Source: Phallus indusiatus | Lineage: Eukaryota; Basidiomycota; Agaricomycetes; Phallales; Phallaceae | Assembly: GCA_027605045.1 (NCBI GenBank) | Contig: JAQFWX010000053.1 | Location: 250,609-314,608, forward strand | Direction of reading: 5' to 3' | Length of the DNA: 64,000 nt | In this document: positions 46,975-59,265 of the stretch, piece by piece | How the letters are laid out: every line of letters starts with the position of its first letter | How positions within the stretch are numbered: position 1 is the first letter of the stretch | Notes under the pieces: generated by a model | Told to the model about the DNA's origin: nothing | What the model saw: the letters and a program-made list of their open reading frames with translations, nothing else | Database searches by the model: none | Made by a program: the position numbers and the translations under genes

Positions 46975-49109
46975 TCAATACAATCCTGGACCATTTATTC
47001 GATGATCAAGCCACCTCGTCACTCCGCTAACTAACACAGATCCAATAAACGCACTGTCGAATAAAGGTCCGAATACGTGAAATTCAGGGAGTGTGGAAAA
47101 GAGGTTTTGATTTTCGTTGTCTTCTGAATCTGTTGGATTTGACGGTATGGGTGTCGGCGATGGGAAGGAGGTGCGTAGTTGGATTAGAGTGGAAAGGAGG
47201 TATACACCCTGCCAAATGAGATGAGATGAGCAAAGAAAAAAAAATCAATGCGAGGGGAGAGTGTGTGTTACCAATAGTTGAGCGAGAATGAGTAAAAGAA
47301 ACGAGGCTGCGAGATTTTTACTCGCTACTTTAAGAACCTGAAATTGTTCATAACATAACTTTAGCAAAAGGAGGAAAAGATATTCTAAAGATTTTTACCC
47401 TAGAAACTCCACGTAATGCTCGTCGGACGCTACTCATAATTATAGCACCGACTAATAGAAGACTAAGCTGTCGACTGAACGCAGCTACATCACTCTGAGA
47501 AATCGATAAAAAGGGGGAGAGTATATGAGTGATCAGGCCGGCGAGAAGGTCTGGGGTCGAGGATTGTCGAGAGGACGACAAAGGGTAAAGAAGGTTGATA
47601 ATAGACTAGTCATACAAAGCATGAATGAGAAAAAATTTCCAAGTCTACGAGAGAACCGGTATCACTGACGTTTATAACGCGAAATCCGCAGTAAAGAGCA
47701 AATGCGCCTCCTAACCATATCCATACCCGTCCACGTATCGTAGACGCGTATAAATGGGTTGTACGACGCTGTTGCAAGTGTTCGACATTGCGGCTCATTT
47801 GGTATACCAGAGCTTCTAGCCCTTGAATTTCTTTTCGAATGGCGGAATGTTCTGCGAGAGAAAAGAAAAAAAGGCTTGGTATGAGCGCTTTTGTTGGCAA
47901 CGGGCGTTGCGTGATTTGTTTGCTAACCGGTTTCGCCGCCAAAAGGATTTATCCGTGAAAGCAAAGAGCTTTCAGCTTGGTTCTATGTGTATTAGATTAG
48001 AGATTGGAAAATATATATATCGAGAGATAGGTGTACCTCTGAAGTTTGATTTTGGAGTATGTTTCGTCGTTCAGCCAAGTCGTTGCGAACCCGCGCTAGA
48101 GCTTGTTCAGCTGCTTGAACCTCGTTTTCGGAGACGCTCTCCCTTTCCAAGTAATCAGTATAGCTTTTTTAACGTAAAAAACGTATTGCACACCGAGTAG
48201 CTTTCGATAGCTGGATGTAGTTATATATTGCACTGATAGCTCCGAATCCGGCGAAAATCCCGAGAATCAAGGTACCCAGAACGACAAGCCGGGCTAGTAT
48301 TGATGTAAGACGTTCTAATTCTGGAAAGAGAATTTTTCTCAATGAGATAGAGAACACGATGCACCGCAATAGATGATTCCAAGTACCTGAAAGTCGTAAT
48401 CCTGTTGGAAGTGGCACATGTGACAAGATGAAGAGATAGACGATGTACGGGACAAATGTAAAGATCAGTTTCCACAGAATTGGGCGCTGTTTAGCTGCCA
48501 AAGTTAAATGAAGTTAGTTTTGTCGGAAAAGTGTTCAGGGAACGAACGAACACTTTGAGGTTAACAGAAAGAATTGCTGTAAAGGTGCGACGAGCAAGAT
48601 GGCAGAAAGCAATAAACCGAGAGATATCTTCCAATTGAGAAGTCTGGAACTAGTACAAAGATGAGTTTGCAAAGTGATGTAATTTGTTCTTAGCATACCT
48701 TGGTGCAAACACGTTGAGCGACTGAGCCAAAATCAAGAGAAAAAGCATGCATCCTTCCGAGAAGCAAAGAGAAAACGTTCCTCGGGATAAACTTGAATGC
48801 CAGGTACGTTCAGCTGAGGTGGCATTGCTGCTAGACGTGGCAGAAACAGGGGAAGGTAATTGTAAATCATGTAATTCCACTATGGTGGGGACGGCCTGAC
48901 TAGAACTGGCAGTGACGGTGTCCTCTGAGAGATGACGTAAATCCGAATACAGGGACCGCAGCAAGAAATGTCGACATGCGAAGAACAAACACAGCCTAAA
49001 GATATAGAAAGAAGATTAGTTTTAGAACCACGTGTTCATGAAATCAATAAATAATGTGGGTGTAAAACAACCTTGCAAGGAATAGTGTGCTCGTGTCCAC
49101 TACTAACAT
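46975..49109 (-). CDS. Golgi pH regulator (GPHR) family multi-pass membrane protein
   Basis: Minus strand, about nine exons from ATG 49109 (MLVVDTSTLFLAR joined to LCLFFACRHFLLRSLY) to TGA 46975 (WLDHRINGPGLY). Family marks: NWKISLGLLLSAILL, WKLIFTFVPYIVYLFIL, RLVVLGTLILGIFAGFGAIS, the charged cytosolic loop with coiled coil (AEQALARVRNDLAERRN; IRKEIQGLEALVYQMSRNVE), IRGRVWIWLGGAFALYCGFR, and FSRQLSLLLVGAIIMSSVRR. These match the order in GPHR/GTG proteins, which have about nine membrane segments and act as anion channels acidifying the Golgi (animals) or as ABA-binding GTG proteins (plants). The long Ser-rich loop after LYSDLRHLSEDT is fungal. An upstream ATG at 49226 was not chosen because it adds an unrelated leader. 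Confidence 0.88.
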
Positions 49110-49353
49110 AGCATTAGTGCAGGGGGCGTGCCGAGAATTCAAATTCAGACTCCGATGGCATTGACTTTCTAATCTTGTCACAAGTTTTGTGTTTGCGCAG
49201 TCAGCGTGCAACCAGTGCCAGCCCAATTTCGACAGGACAGCGCTTTTTTTATTTCAGAAAAGAGTCAAGACCCGCTGAGGCCTTTTTAGTTTTATTATAA
49301 AACACTTTTACTGCGAGGTTAGTCTCTCTCACTAAGTCTCTTCTTCCTTTCCA
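49110..49353. promoter_or_regulatory. Shared divergent promoter
   Basis: 244 nt between the GPHR start (minus) and the next plus-strand gene; it probably serves both. CT-rich leader (TCTCTCTCACTAAGTCTCTT) just before the plus-strand ATG. Confidence 0.45.
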
Positions 49354-50400
49354 ATGCGTGCTGACGGTTCGTCGAGGACAGATACAGATCCTGCCATGAT
49401 CATTCTAAACGAAAAACAACCGCCGCCTCCGCCATACCAGTACTCATCAGTGTCGCCATCATCACCACAACCTCCACAAGTCTTAGTGCCAAACGTTCTC
49501 AGTCTAGCTCCACCGCCGCCCTTTGTTACTCGACGTCAAGCACCCAAGCTAGGCACTTTGCCGCCGTATATTCTACTTAGGATCGTCAACTCTTTGTTTC
49601 CAGGTCCATCTGTCGATGCGACAGTACATAGGAAGATTCTCTATTGGCTCGCTATGAGTCTTCGGCTAGTCTCACGAGGGATGTATGTTGGTAAGAAGAT
49701 ACAGTCGCATCTGAGCTGAGCTGTTGACACTAAGCCTTTTCAGCGTGCATGCACACTTTGCGATCGGCCTATCTGGCTTCATACACTGAACAAATCAAAC
49801 CGCCGTACACATCAAATCCATTTCCACCCTTTCCAGCATCTCCAGATACGTCGCCTGTCCTATGCTCAGGCAACCGGGAGACCCGAGTGCTGGATCTATA
49901 CATTGCTTTAAAAGTTCGAGAAGACGTTTGGGCAGATGAGACCGAGCTACATCTCGAACGGGACGAGTCGTTTAAGGACTTGTTCGATCTAATGCAGGTA
50001 ACTTTGCACACTTTAAGCGTCCTTCGTTGTTTCTCCAATGACCAATACATTCGTTACCGTAGCCCAAAAGTCGTACTGAAGACTTACTATTGCAATATGC
50101 CCCAGATCTTATTACAACCTCTCCCGTCCTGACACGTCGGTCAAAAGTGCCGATTCCTTTCGCCAACCTATCAGTCAGCTTCTCTCCTCGATCAGTAAGC
50201 AACCGAGTTTCTTTGTAGTATATTATCAACTTCAACTTAAAAAACAATCCATCTATTCACAGTTAGGATTAATCCTTTCATCTAACAGCCAAAAACGAAC
50301 GATCGTACAATGTTATAGAGAAAGGGGTGAGAAGCTCGAAGCCGGTGCCAAGCGGTTGGCCAAGGAACTCGAAAGATGGGCAGCTCCACAAACAGCATAG
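49354..50400 (+). CDS. Conserved basidiomycete hypothetical protein
   Basis: About five exons from ATG 49354 to TAG 50398-50400. The N-terminus is proline-rich (EKQPPPPPYQYSSV, SSPQPPQVL). Then LGTLPPYILLRIVNSLFPGP, LRLVSRGMYV/ACMHTLRSAYL, TRVLDLYIALKVREDVWADE, and after a further intron PKSRTEDLLLQYAPDLIT and VPIPFANLSVSFSPRS, ending GAKRLAKELERWAAPQTA. The LPPYILLRIV..LRLVSRGMY start is faintly F-box-like but lacks the usual spacing. No signal or membrane segment. Joins fit GT..AG and keep frame. Function unknown. Confidence 0.7.
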
Positions 50401-50666
50401 CATTCATTGGACATTAGGAAACCCTATCCATATCCTTTATCTTACTACAATCCTTTTCGCCTCTTTTGTTTATGACTAACTTTTTACACTATTATACCTG
50501 TATCAGTACCAACCATATCGCTCTTTTGAATTCACGACGACAAACTGCTGTATGTATGATTATTAATAGCCCTATTTGTATCGGAAAAACGTTAGATGTT
50601 TATTCTTGTAATAGAAGATTTCAAAATCACGCCACCCCCAAACTTTATATATGCTCCATATAAGTA
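50401..50666. other. Unique spacer left of the HsbA repeat region
   Basis: No feature seen; single-copy sequence ends near 50666, where repeat unit A begins (GCTGAGATGAATTTAG). Confidence 0.4.
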
Positions 50667-53150
50667 AGCTGAGATGAATTTAGTTCTTACGTCAGCTTAT
50701 TAGACGCCCATAAACCTCTCTTGTCCAAGTTTGACCTAAGCTATCGACGCTATACTACTAAAACGTTCCTGCTTATGTCTGTGGGAGAAGAATATATTAT
50801 TGAGTAGAATTCACAAGCCGTTTGGTTTCTTGAAGCAGAGTCTTAGAAGTTAGAAGTGAGAATCCCGAAATACCAGCCTTTTTGTTTATTCAAATCACTG
50901 ATTCAAGCAGTCACTAGTCACTTTCAAAGGAGACTGATGAACCTGTCGTTGTTGCAGAGCTATTTAACATAAATACTCTCATTTCAGGACGTTATAACAT
51001 TCGGAAGTCCGAAATTGAAGTACTCAGGCCAATTGCAGAAGTTAAAACCGGAACTTAGCAAGTTTAAACTCGTGTAAAATAAATAACACTACCGTCCTAC
51101 TTGTTAGTCAATCATTCCACCATTCCTTACAGGCCTATGCTGATTAAAGGATTGCAAGATGGGAAAGTTTCTAAAGCAGCTGTCAATGCGGTATCAAATC
51201 CATTTTGTAAGTCTGCTATAGTTTCTTGATTTATTTCAGGCTGAAAACGGTCAGTTAGCATATTTACATAACAGTCCCGTAACAAACCAAAAAAACTTAC
51301 AGGCGCAGCATTTTTCAATGTTTGAATCATAGCCTAAACCACGGTATTACGGTTGGATGTCCGAATACAAAATGCTTACAGTATTACTCACGTCGCCACG
51401 CATTTTACCATTGGTCAATATAAAGAATCCGACTCCGGTAAGCGCACTTTCTAGCGTGCTTTTCCTAGCTTGCAATGCTGTTACGGCGTTGATTACTTGT
51501 CCTTGAATCGCCGTTATCTGTTCCAGGATTGTTTCGGCGTCCGCAAGGTCAACTGGTGCTGCAAGGTTCTATAGTCCAATTACTATATGTCGCTTCAGAT
51601 GTGTAAACCATTGTCACCTCAACATCTGAAGTCAGTTGAGTCGCTGTCGCCATCACGGTTAACCCGTTCATTACTGCTGTCTAGAAAGGAACAAAGATGA
51701 TCGACTCAGTGCTCATGCCACTAAAAAGTCTTTATAAGACGACGTACGATAACATTACCAAAACTGGATCCGGTCAGAGGTATCTTATCGACCACAGTAT
51801 TGAAATCCAACTATAACTTCATTGTGAAGGATACTCGGAAGACGAAGATGAAATCGCGTACCACGTCTGCCATCAGCTCTTCAACATCGGACAGAACTGC
51901 AGTGCTGGACGCTCTCTTCGTATTCACTGTTGCTGGAGATACGAAAATGGTCAGAGATGTGATCAGGAGGATGGCAAAGGAGAAAATCATTCTGAAGTTT
52001 CGAGTCTGGTGGTTTTCTCAGTGAGTTTACAAGTTGCTTTTATGTGCGTAAAATTTCATGTGAAACATGCCGACACGCTGGTTAGGACGAATAAAATTTT
52101 TTAAGGTGTTTACCTGTTAGATCGGTCATATTCAAACTAAGCAGGTTTCGCATTAGTAATCTTTAGACTCTTCGCTGACTCAGTCGGATCGCCTAACCAT
52201 GAGTTGATTCAACACAATATGATCAATTATTGGCGTGATTCTAAACTTGAATCATGCGTTATGGAGCAAATTCAGTCCTTCAATGTAAAACCGCAGCCCA
52301 GTCAATTGAAAACATTTAGGAGAATCCTTAGCTCCCTTCAATTTCCGAATGTGGCTCACATCTTCTGGCATATAATTGAAAGGACCCGCACAGGATAATA
52401 GTTTGCTTCAAATTCCGCCAACCAAATCCAGGTAATCATGTTTCGTCACACACCTTAGACCGGCATTGCCATGAAATTACATTCGGACTTCCACGTGCAT
52501 GGTGCGGATGCATCTTAGTGCTCGAGAATCTACTAATATTCGAACATACGTTTGCGGACCGAAGAGAGACATTGTGCAACAATGTTCCTTCTTCCCACTT
52601 CGTATTTCAACCTGCCAGTGAAGCGCTATCACATTTTTCCATCTTACATGTCTGCATTGCACGTGTCTAGACTCTCTTTGCTAATGTGATTTGTAACAAG
52701 TGATTCCTAGTAGATATATAATTGTTCGCCTACTTACGGTTAGTAGGAATTTAGTTAAAACGAAGTAATATTATACTTGTCTATTATTGATACAATATGT
52801 ATATATGGTTATCTCTCTATTTGAATCAAGTGACGTCAGGGATTTTGTCTTTTCATACAAATTTTATGTACAGTATCGCACAAAACTCAAATTTAACTCG
52901 GCGTGTATGGTAGCGTATTAATGGGAAGCCTGTACTGAAGTCTTGAAGAAGTCAAAATCAAACGAGACGTTAATACATACCTTCATGACTTCTAGCTTGC
53001 TATTTATTTTGTGAAGTGATTGAAAGGCCTTAGGTGAGTCCGAGTCGTCGTATCGTTGCAATCTGTATCGAGTGAGTCAGGAGATTGTGCTCAACTTCCT
53101 CTTCCATTTTTCTGCAGTAACCTACAACCCTGAAGGTTATTCCCCTTACA
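50667..53150. repeat. Segmental repeat unit A
   Basis: Begins GCTGAGATGAATTTAG, contains HsbA-like gene A and a long upstream flank, and ends with GAGTCCGAGTCGTCGTATCG..TTCTGCAGTAAC. The same series recurs in unit C (61331-63475) from first to last block and, more diverged, in unit B (about 54115-56500). Confidence 0.75.
51127..51990 (-). CDS. HsbA-like secreted protein A
   Basis: Six exons (51990-51862, 51810-51759, 51676-51618, 51568-51392, 51333-51301, 51240-51127), 187 residues. Signal peptide MIFSFAILLITSLTIFVSPA. The mature part is all helix-forming: VLSDVEELMADV, LDFNTVVDKIPLTGSS, GLTVMATATQLTSDVE, DAETILEQITAIQGQVINAV, ESALTGVGFF, INQETIADLQNGFDTALTAA, then FPSCNPLISIGL. This order and size fit the hydrophobic surface-binding protein A (HsbA) family of fungi, which coat hydrophobic surfaces and may recruit lytic enzymes; identification is by pattern only. 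The first donor is GTACGC. All joins keep frame; no stops. Confidence 0.72.
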
Positions 53151-53388
53151 GGCAAAAGCACTGACTTTAGGATTGAACGGAGGACCCTCAATTTCACGGC
53201 ACGGCTAGCCCTTTTACAGCCGTTTGCATCTTATATGCAAACGGCTCACGAGGAAGACTGCACCGGTCATAGTATTAAGCATATGTAAATACGTAAATAT
53301 TTCAATAAACTCATTATAGTGATCCGACTCGTGGAAATACTAGATTGCAATATCATTTTGGTATCGTGTCGTGCTCTTCATATGATTA

Positions 53389-53414
53389 AGCCTGAGGCCT
53401 GCAGGCCTCAGGCT
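53389..53414. repeat. 26-bp perfect palindrome
   Basis: The sequence around GAGGCCTGCAGGCCTC reads identically on both strands over 26 bp with no spacer. It sits in a stretch that the otherwise similar region near 56780-57800 lacks, and is followed by other short inverted pieces (CAAAAGTTCTTTTG). Confidence 0.8.
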
Positions 53415-53639
53415 GAGCGCTTGCGGCTTGAGAGCTTGAGCTCCCAAAAGTTCTTTTGGACTCCAAAAGAGTACGATGGCTTCCCGTGAGCGTTCTACTG
53501 TCCATTGGTGTCCAAATGAATCGTTTTTAGTATATGTCAGTGGTCTGTACCAGCTGTGAGTTATGACCATCAAACATGACTCAGACCTCAGGTGTGTATA
53601 CTAAAACTTCTCATTATTATAGGTACTTAGTGGGCCCGT

Positions 53640-54115
53640 GATTTTCAACCCATAATCAGATCATTTATCATAATATATCAATGCCATCAATTGATCACAT
53701 ATTATTTGACTGGTAGAGATATTAAGCACTACTCTTGTTCTTCTCCCGGTGCAGGGTTTAAGAGCGAAATTTTGACGGATCGTGTGGCATCCGAGATAAT
53801 AGTATCATAACTTGAAAAACTCTGAATGATTCGGCATGCTGGCATGTTTTAAAACAGACGGATTCTTACGAGGCATTCTAAGCCGAAAAATTACCAGGCC
53901 TAAGGAGACCGTGGATAAGTTCGTAATTCTGGCAGGTATGAGAAATTTCAAATCACTTTCTCACGAATTCTTTTCGAATAGCTCAGTTTAGAATCCATAT
54001 GGCTGAACGTTGAACATCCATCCGAGGGGTTTAAACATCGATATTGACGGATAATGATTGTGAGCCCTTTTTTGCAAGTGATTACTCCGAGGCTATAAAG
54101 AGCAGCGGCCAAGCA
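53640..54115. repeat. 480-bp dispersed repeat, left copy
   Basis: Shares long blocks with 57925-58410, for example AGACCGTGGATAAGTTCGTA, GATATTGACGGATAATGATT and GAGCCCTTTTTTGCAAGTGA. Non-coding. Confidence 0.8.
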
Positions 54116-54326
54116 ATCACTCTGGAAAAAGGAGACTGATAAACTTGTCGTTGTTGCAAAACTATTTGACATAAATATTCCCATTTTAGGACGTTATAAC
54201 ATTCAGAGGTGATCTGAAATTGAAGTACTGAAGCCAATTGCAAAAGTTAAAACCGGAGCTTAGTAAGTTAAACTTGTGTAAAATAACACTACTGTCCTAC
54301 TTGTTAGCCAACCATTCCGCCATTCT

Positions 54327-55185
54327 TTACAAGTTTATGCTGATTAAAGGATTGCAAGATGGGAAAGTTGCCGAAGCAGCTGTCAATGCGGTATCAATTC
54401 CATCTTGTAAGTTTGCTATAGTTTCTTGGTTTATTTCAGGCTGAAAATGTCGGTTAGTGTGTTTAATAGCCCCGTAATAAATCAAAACCGTACAGGCGCA
54501 GCATTTTTTAATGCTTGAATCATGGCCTAAATCATGGTAGTACGGTCAATGTCCAAATCGCAAATGCTTACAGTATTACTCACGTCGGTAAACTTTTTAC
54601 CATTGGCCAATGCAAAGGATCCAACTCCAGTAAGCGTACTTTCTATCGCACTTTCCTTAGCTTGCAATGCTTTTATGATGTTGATTGTTTGTTCTTGAAG
54701 CGTCGTCATCTGTTCCAGGATTGTTCCGGCGTGCGCAAGGTCAATTGGTGCTGCAAGGTTCTATAGTCTGATCAAGGCTATATGTCGCTTCAGATGTGTA
54801 AACAATTGTCACCTCAACGTCTGAAGTCAGTTGAACCACTGTCGCTATCACGTTTAATCCGCTTACTGCTGCTGTCTAGAAAAGGAATAAAGATGATCGA
54901 CTGAGTGCTCATGCTAAAGGACTTTATAAGACGACGTACGGCTACACTACCAAAACTGGCTCCAGTCAGAGGTATATTATCAACCGCAGTACTAAAATCC
55001 GACTATAACGTCGTTGTGAAGGATACTTTGAAGACGAAAATGAAATCGCGTACCACGTCTTCTATCAGCTCTTTAACATTAGACAGAATCTTTTCGGTAC
55101 TGGACTGTCTCTTCGTATTCACCGTTGCCGGAGATACGAAAATTGTCAGAGATGTGATGAGGAGGATAACAAAGGAAAGAATCAT
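54327..55185 (-). CDS. HsbA-like secreted protein B
   Basis: Same six-exon plan as gene A, ATG at 55185 (MILSFVILLITSLTIFVSPA, a signal peptide) to TAA at 54327. ILSNVKELIEDV is joined through the GTACGC intron to SDFSTAVDNIPLTGAS; then GLNVIATVVQLTSDVE, GTILEQMTTLQEQTINIIKA, KESAIESTLTGVGSFALANG, and INQETIANLQDGIDTALTAA with FPSCNPLISINL. The frame is open throughout and every donor/acceptor of gene A is kept, so it should be functional. Exon 1 is one codon longer than in A (extra residue in RQSSTEKILS). Likely secreted, small, helical. Confidence 0.7.
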
Positions 55186-57924
55186 TCTGAAGATTCGAGA
55201 CTGTCAATGGTAATTTTCTTGGTGAGTTTACGAGTTGCTTTTATGTGTGCATTGTCCAACTTTATGTAAAACATGCCGACACGCCGACTAGGATAAATGA
55301 ATTTTACGGTGTCCAACCTGCTAAATCGGTCGTGTTAGTAGTCCTAGTTTGAAGCGAACTCCTAATCTTCCTGTTCATTCAATAACAACACAATAGTCAC
55401 TTACGGCACCTTTCTTAAGTAGTTCAAAATTTACTATTAGCTCCACATGGCCCAGAGCAGTGCTCTTTGAGAAAGTGAGTGTTTGATACTCCTATTTCTA
55501 TCCTTCCATCCCGGAGGGCAACGTATCAAGCCAAGTTCCGCATTATTGGTGATCTCTCTCTAGACTCTTGGCTGACTCAGTCGGATCGCCTAACCACCAT
55601 CAATTCATTCGACACAACAGTCATTCAATGTATTGGCGTGAGATGTTCTAAAATCGAGTCACGCGTTGCAGAGCGGTTATGCTCAGTTCTTCAATGGAAA
55701 GCCGCAGAATTGCCCAGTCAATTGAATACATTTGGCAAGATTTTTTAGACTTGAAGTCCCTTTGGAGTTTTACGCTTTTTCCGATTGTCGCTGCCATCTT
55801 TCACATCTTCTGGCACGACAATTCGTTTCAGCCTTTTTTAGCTTTTGAAAGGTCTCGCAAAGAACACTAGTTTGCTTGGAATTTCGCCAACCAAACCTAG
55901 ATGCTCATTTTTCGTCACACACCTCGAGCAGGCTGGCATGAATTTACATTCAAAGTTTTACGCGCATGGTGCGGATGGATCTTAATCCATGTTTTGCTGA
56001 GAATATACTAATTCTAGTATTGAAACAGACACTGCGAACTCAAAAGGAGTATAGTATGACAATGATGTTATGAATTTTTTCAACTTGAAGCGCCACTTTT
56101 CCTCCTCTATTTTTCGTCTTACATGTCTGCATTACAGGTGTCCACGTGTCTAGACTCTCTTTGCCAGTGTATCATGTGAACAGGTGATTTTTAGTAGATA
56201 TATTATTTGCGTACTTATGATTAGGAGTTAGTTAGACTGCAGCATACTTGTATATTTAATATATACAGCCATCTCTCTTTTTGAACCAAGTAACGTTGTC
56301 GTTTTATCTTTTCATATAAATGTTATGTACAGTATCACACGGAACTCAACTCTAACTCGGCGTATCAGATGATAGCGCAAGGGGAACCCGTACTAAAGTC
56401 TTGAAGAAGTCAAAGTCGACGAGACGTTACTCAATTTTATCAGCTGGATTTACACGCCACGAAGGGTAGAAGGACCTCCATGACTTCTAGCTTGCTATTT
56501 ATTCCAATAAAGCAAAACAATTGAAGCGCAATTCATTCGTACCATCTGCATCGAAAGACAAACAATTCAAAGAGATTGTATTCAACGCCCTTTTCCATTG
56601 AATTTTTTTTGGCGACGAAAGATAATCTACATATCTATTGTAGCAGGAAAGGAGTACAGACGACTCAATGAAAAATCTTAACTCCACGGACAGGGGAAGA
56701 TTGTGCCGGTCATAGTATTAAGCATATATCATCAAGTCGAATGGACTTATCAGGACCATCCGAGTGGGAATCTCACATTACACTGATATTGTCATTTTTG
56801 GTATCCTATTGTACCCCTCGTATTCCTAAGCCGCCTATCTTTTAAACTGGTCAATGTGTACGGAGACAACCGTCCTAAACACGGGTCGACATTTAACCGT
56901 GCGAAGACCAGGAGGATAGTATACCGTGAGATTTTGTTCAATTTTCGAATTTTCAAGATCTCACATCGATCTCCAAAATCTCTGAGAATATTCTCCAATA
57001 TTCCAACGCGAGGTCTCAAATTCGAGATATAAAACGGTCACAAAACGGTTGGGTATGGTAATATTTTTACACATATGTTGTCGTATAGAAACGCATGATC
57101 AAATTGACTAACATAAATTGAATTGTGAATTTCTCCCTGGAAAAGTACGCTGAGCATGTAGTAGGCACTGAATTGATTCCAGAGAATGGGGCTGATCCTG
57201 AATCCTGATAGTAGACATCAAAGTGACTAGTGACTGCTGGGCTGAAATTCACCATTCAACATCTTCAGGAAAGGTTGTATGGTTCAAGAACAATACCACT
57301 GAATTCGGTCAGGAAATTGGGACCAAGCCTGAACTTTGAGTAACGTATTGAAGGAATGGCGGTTGAAAGGCGGTTGTATATAATGTCATCGCGACTCGCG
57401 AGAGCTCTTCAAGCTAACAGCACACCACTTCACTACCTTTAAAGATCTCTTGATTGGTCTTTCATAACATGAAGATTAGATTGGTTAATCACAACGAAAT
57501 CAAGGCGCGCCGTGATGCGCCATGTGCGATGTGTATTCTCCAGCAATTCTCCAGCGCACTCGTGATTTCTCACCGGAACTATACTTGCATACCGGATACT
57601 TACATCACATATGAGGGCATCTGAGTAGGCGTAACTGTTTATCTCATTGACTATTGTTCATATACATTCTTCACTGTAGTACGTTGAACAGGCACGTTCT
57701 ATTAGCATACAACTCAGCGGTCGCAATTTCCGCTAGGAGAGACCAACATCGCATAAATGTTACCAACCTATAAAGTATGTGGAATTTATTTGTACCATTT
57801 ATCAGTGACCTGCACCGGCTGTGGCCAGATGATCAACAAATATTACTCGGTACTTAGTATTCAGGTTTGTATACTAAGACTTCTCATGGTGTATCACTGC
57901 CAGTAGTAATCAGTGGGCTCGTGT

Positions 57925-58410
57925 TCAAGTTTCTCAACCATAATCAGATCCTTTATGATAATATAAAACTGATCGCACATATATACATTACTTCGTGTAT
58001 CGAGCATTCTTCTTCTCCTGCAGGGTTTAAGATTGATACATTTTGACAGATGTTATACATGATATAACATCCGAGGGTACCTATTACAGTGTCCCAGCTT
58101 GCAAACCCAATATACTCTGAGTTACTCGGTATCCTGGCATGTTTTGAAGCAGAGGGATTTTTACGAGGCAATCTAAGCCGAAGAATTACCAAGCCTAAGA
58201 AGACCGTGGATAAGTTCGTAATTCTGGCAGGTATGAGAAATTTCAAATTACTTTCTCACGGATTCTTCTTGAAATAGCCCAGTTTAGAATCCATATGGCT
58301 GAACTTTGAACGTTAACGTCCATCCGAGGAGTTTAAACATCGATATTGACGGATAATGATTGTGAGCCCTTTTTTGCAAGTGATTACTCCGAGGCTGTAC
58401 AGGAGCAGCC
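57925..58410. repeat. 480-bp dispersed repeat, right copy
   Basis: Second copy of 53640-54115, about 4.3 kb away in the same orientation. With the HsbA genes this implies a tandem duplication of a unit of about 3.3-4.3 kb. Confidence 0.8.
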
Positions 58411-58839
58411 ATATGAAATGATCTATCAGCCACCCGCTGCACCTTTAGAAGTGAAGGCTTCTCTTTTCCAATGTAGATCCTGGCTGAACGGCATACTGTA
58501 GTCAGACTAGATTACTAACCTTCACTGTAAGTCCTTTAAACGGGCGAATAATTTGCAAAGTAGAACATCTACGTCCATACTATTCAACTTTAAACTCCTA
58601 TTCCTCGAGTGAAAATCCACTTTCTGCCATCGCTCTGTATCCGCAAGCGACGAATTTGGGTTCCATCAGAAAAATGGAATCTTCACCGTCGTCGGTCCGG
58701 ATCCGCAGCCTTAAAAATCACTTTGTTCGCCTGTCGAAGCTCCATTGCCCCTGATAGATGACTCGACTCACGTGGAACGGGATAAAGGTATAGATATTAG
58801 ATTGAGCCAGGCTTATTGTTACGAAAGTGGTATTTGAGA

Positions 58840-58850
58840 GCATATAAAAG
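58840..58850 (+). promoter_or_regulatory. TATA box of the Cys-rich peptide gene
   Basis: GCATATAAAAG at about 58840-58850, some 75 nt before the ATG at 58924, is a clear TATA box in a good position. Confidence 0.6.
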
Positions 58851-58923
58851 CAAGAAGCTTTCTCCCTCAGGTACAGTACTCCCGACTCGAAAGCTATACC
58901 TAAAGTAAAAGAGCACTTTCACA

Positions 58924-59265
58924 ATGAAAATTCTCATATTATCACTCACCACGCTTGCTATGACTGTCCTTGTTAAAACAGCGAGCCTCCGTCGCGACGT
59001 CGTAAGTGATTTTTGATCTCACTGCCACGCAGTGCTACGCTAACTGAACCAAACAGTCAGAGAATGGCCCCCTCCAGGCAATCAAGAACCACGATGAAAG
59101 ACAGCTGAACTGCTTCACCGGTGAACCATGTACGAACAGTGCGCAGTGTAGCACCGTCCCGAATAATTCTGAGTGTGTCTGCTTGAACAATGTAAGTTAT
59201 GGTTATGGATCAAGTCTATCTACAGTATCTTAAATAATTTACAGCAATGCATTGATTTCTTCTAA
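58924..59265 (+). CDS. Small secreted cysteine-rich peptide
   Basis: Three exons (58924-59001, 59057-59191, 59245-59265), 77 residues. Signal peptide MKILILSLTTLAMTVLVKTA; then a short propeptide-like stretch with SLRRDV and ERQ; then a core with six cysteines in the order CFTGEPC, AQC, SECVCLNN, QC (spacing C-x5-C-x5-C-x7-C-x-C-x4-C), ending IDFF. Introns are 55 and 53 nt with GTAAGT donors and CAG acceptors in phase 0. Six paired cysteines in under 40 residues is typical of disulfide-stabilised secreted peptides; possible roles (effector-like, antimicrobial or signalling) cannot be told from sequence. A good TATA box precedes it. No close relative in the window. Confidence 0.72.

Larger units (their letters stand above)
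51991..54326. other. Upstream flank of HsbA-like gene A and spacer
   Basis: No gene is supported. It holds the conserved upstream blocks of repeat unit A, the palindrome at 53389-53414 and a 480-bp block (53640-54115) repeated at 57925-58410. Confidence 0.45.
55186..58923. other. Upstream flank of HsbA-like gene B and long non-coding stretch
   Basis: The first 1.3 kb corresponds to the flank of genes A and C. The middle (56700-57900) matches 53250-53640 only in scattered blocks such as CCGGTCATAGTATTAAGCAT. No gene is supported in 3.7 kb. Confidence 0.4.

Noticed and set aside
52204..52398. Open frame in the upstream flank of HsbA-like gene A (and 55479-55748 in unit B)
   Set aside because: The matching part of unit C is broken and the readings differ between copies, so it is conserved DNA rather than conserved protein.
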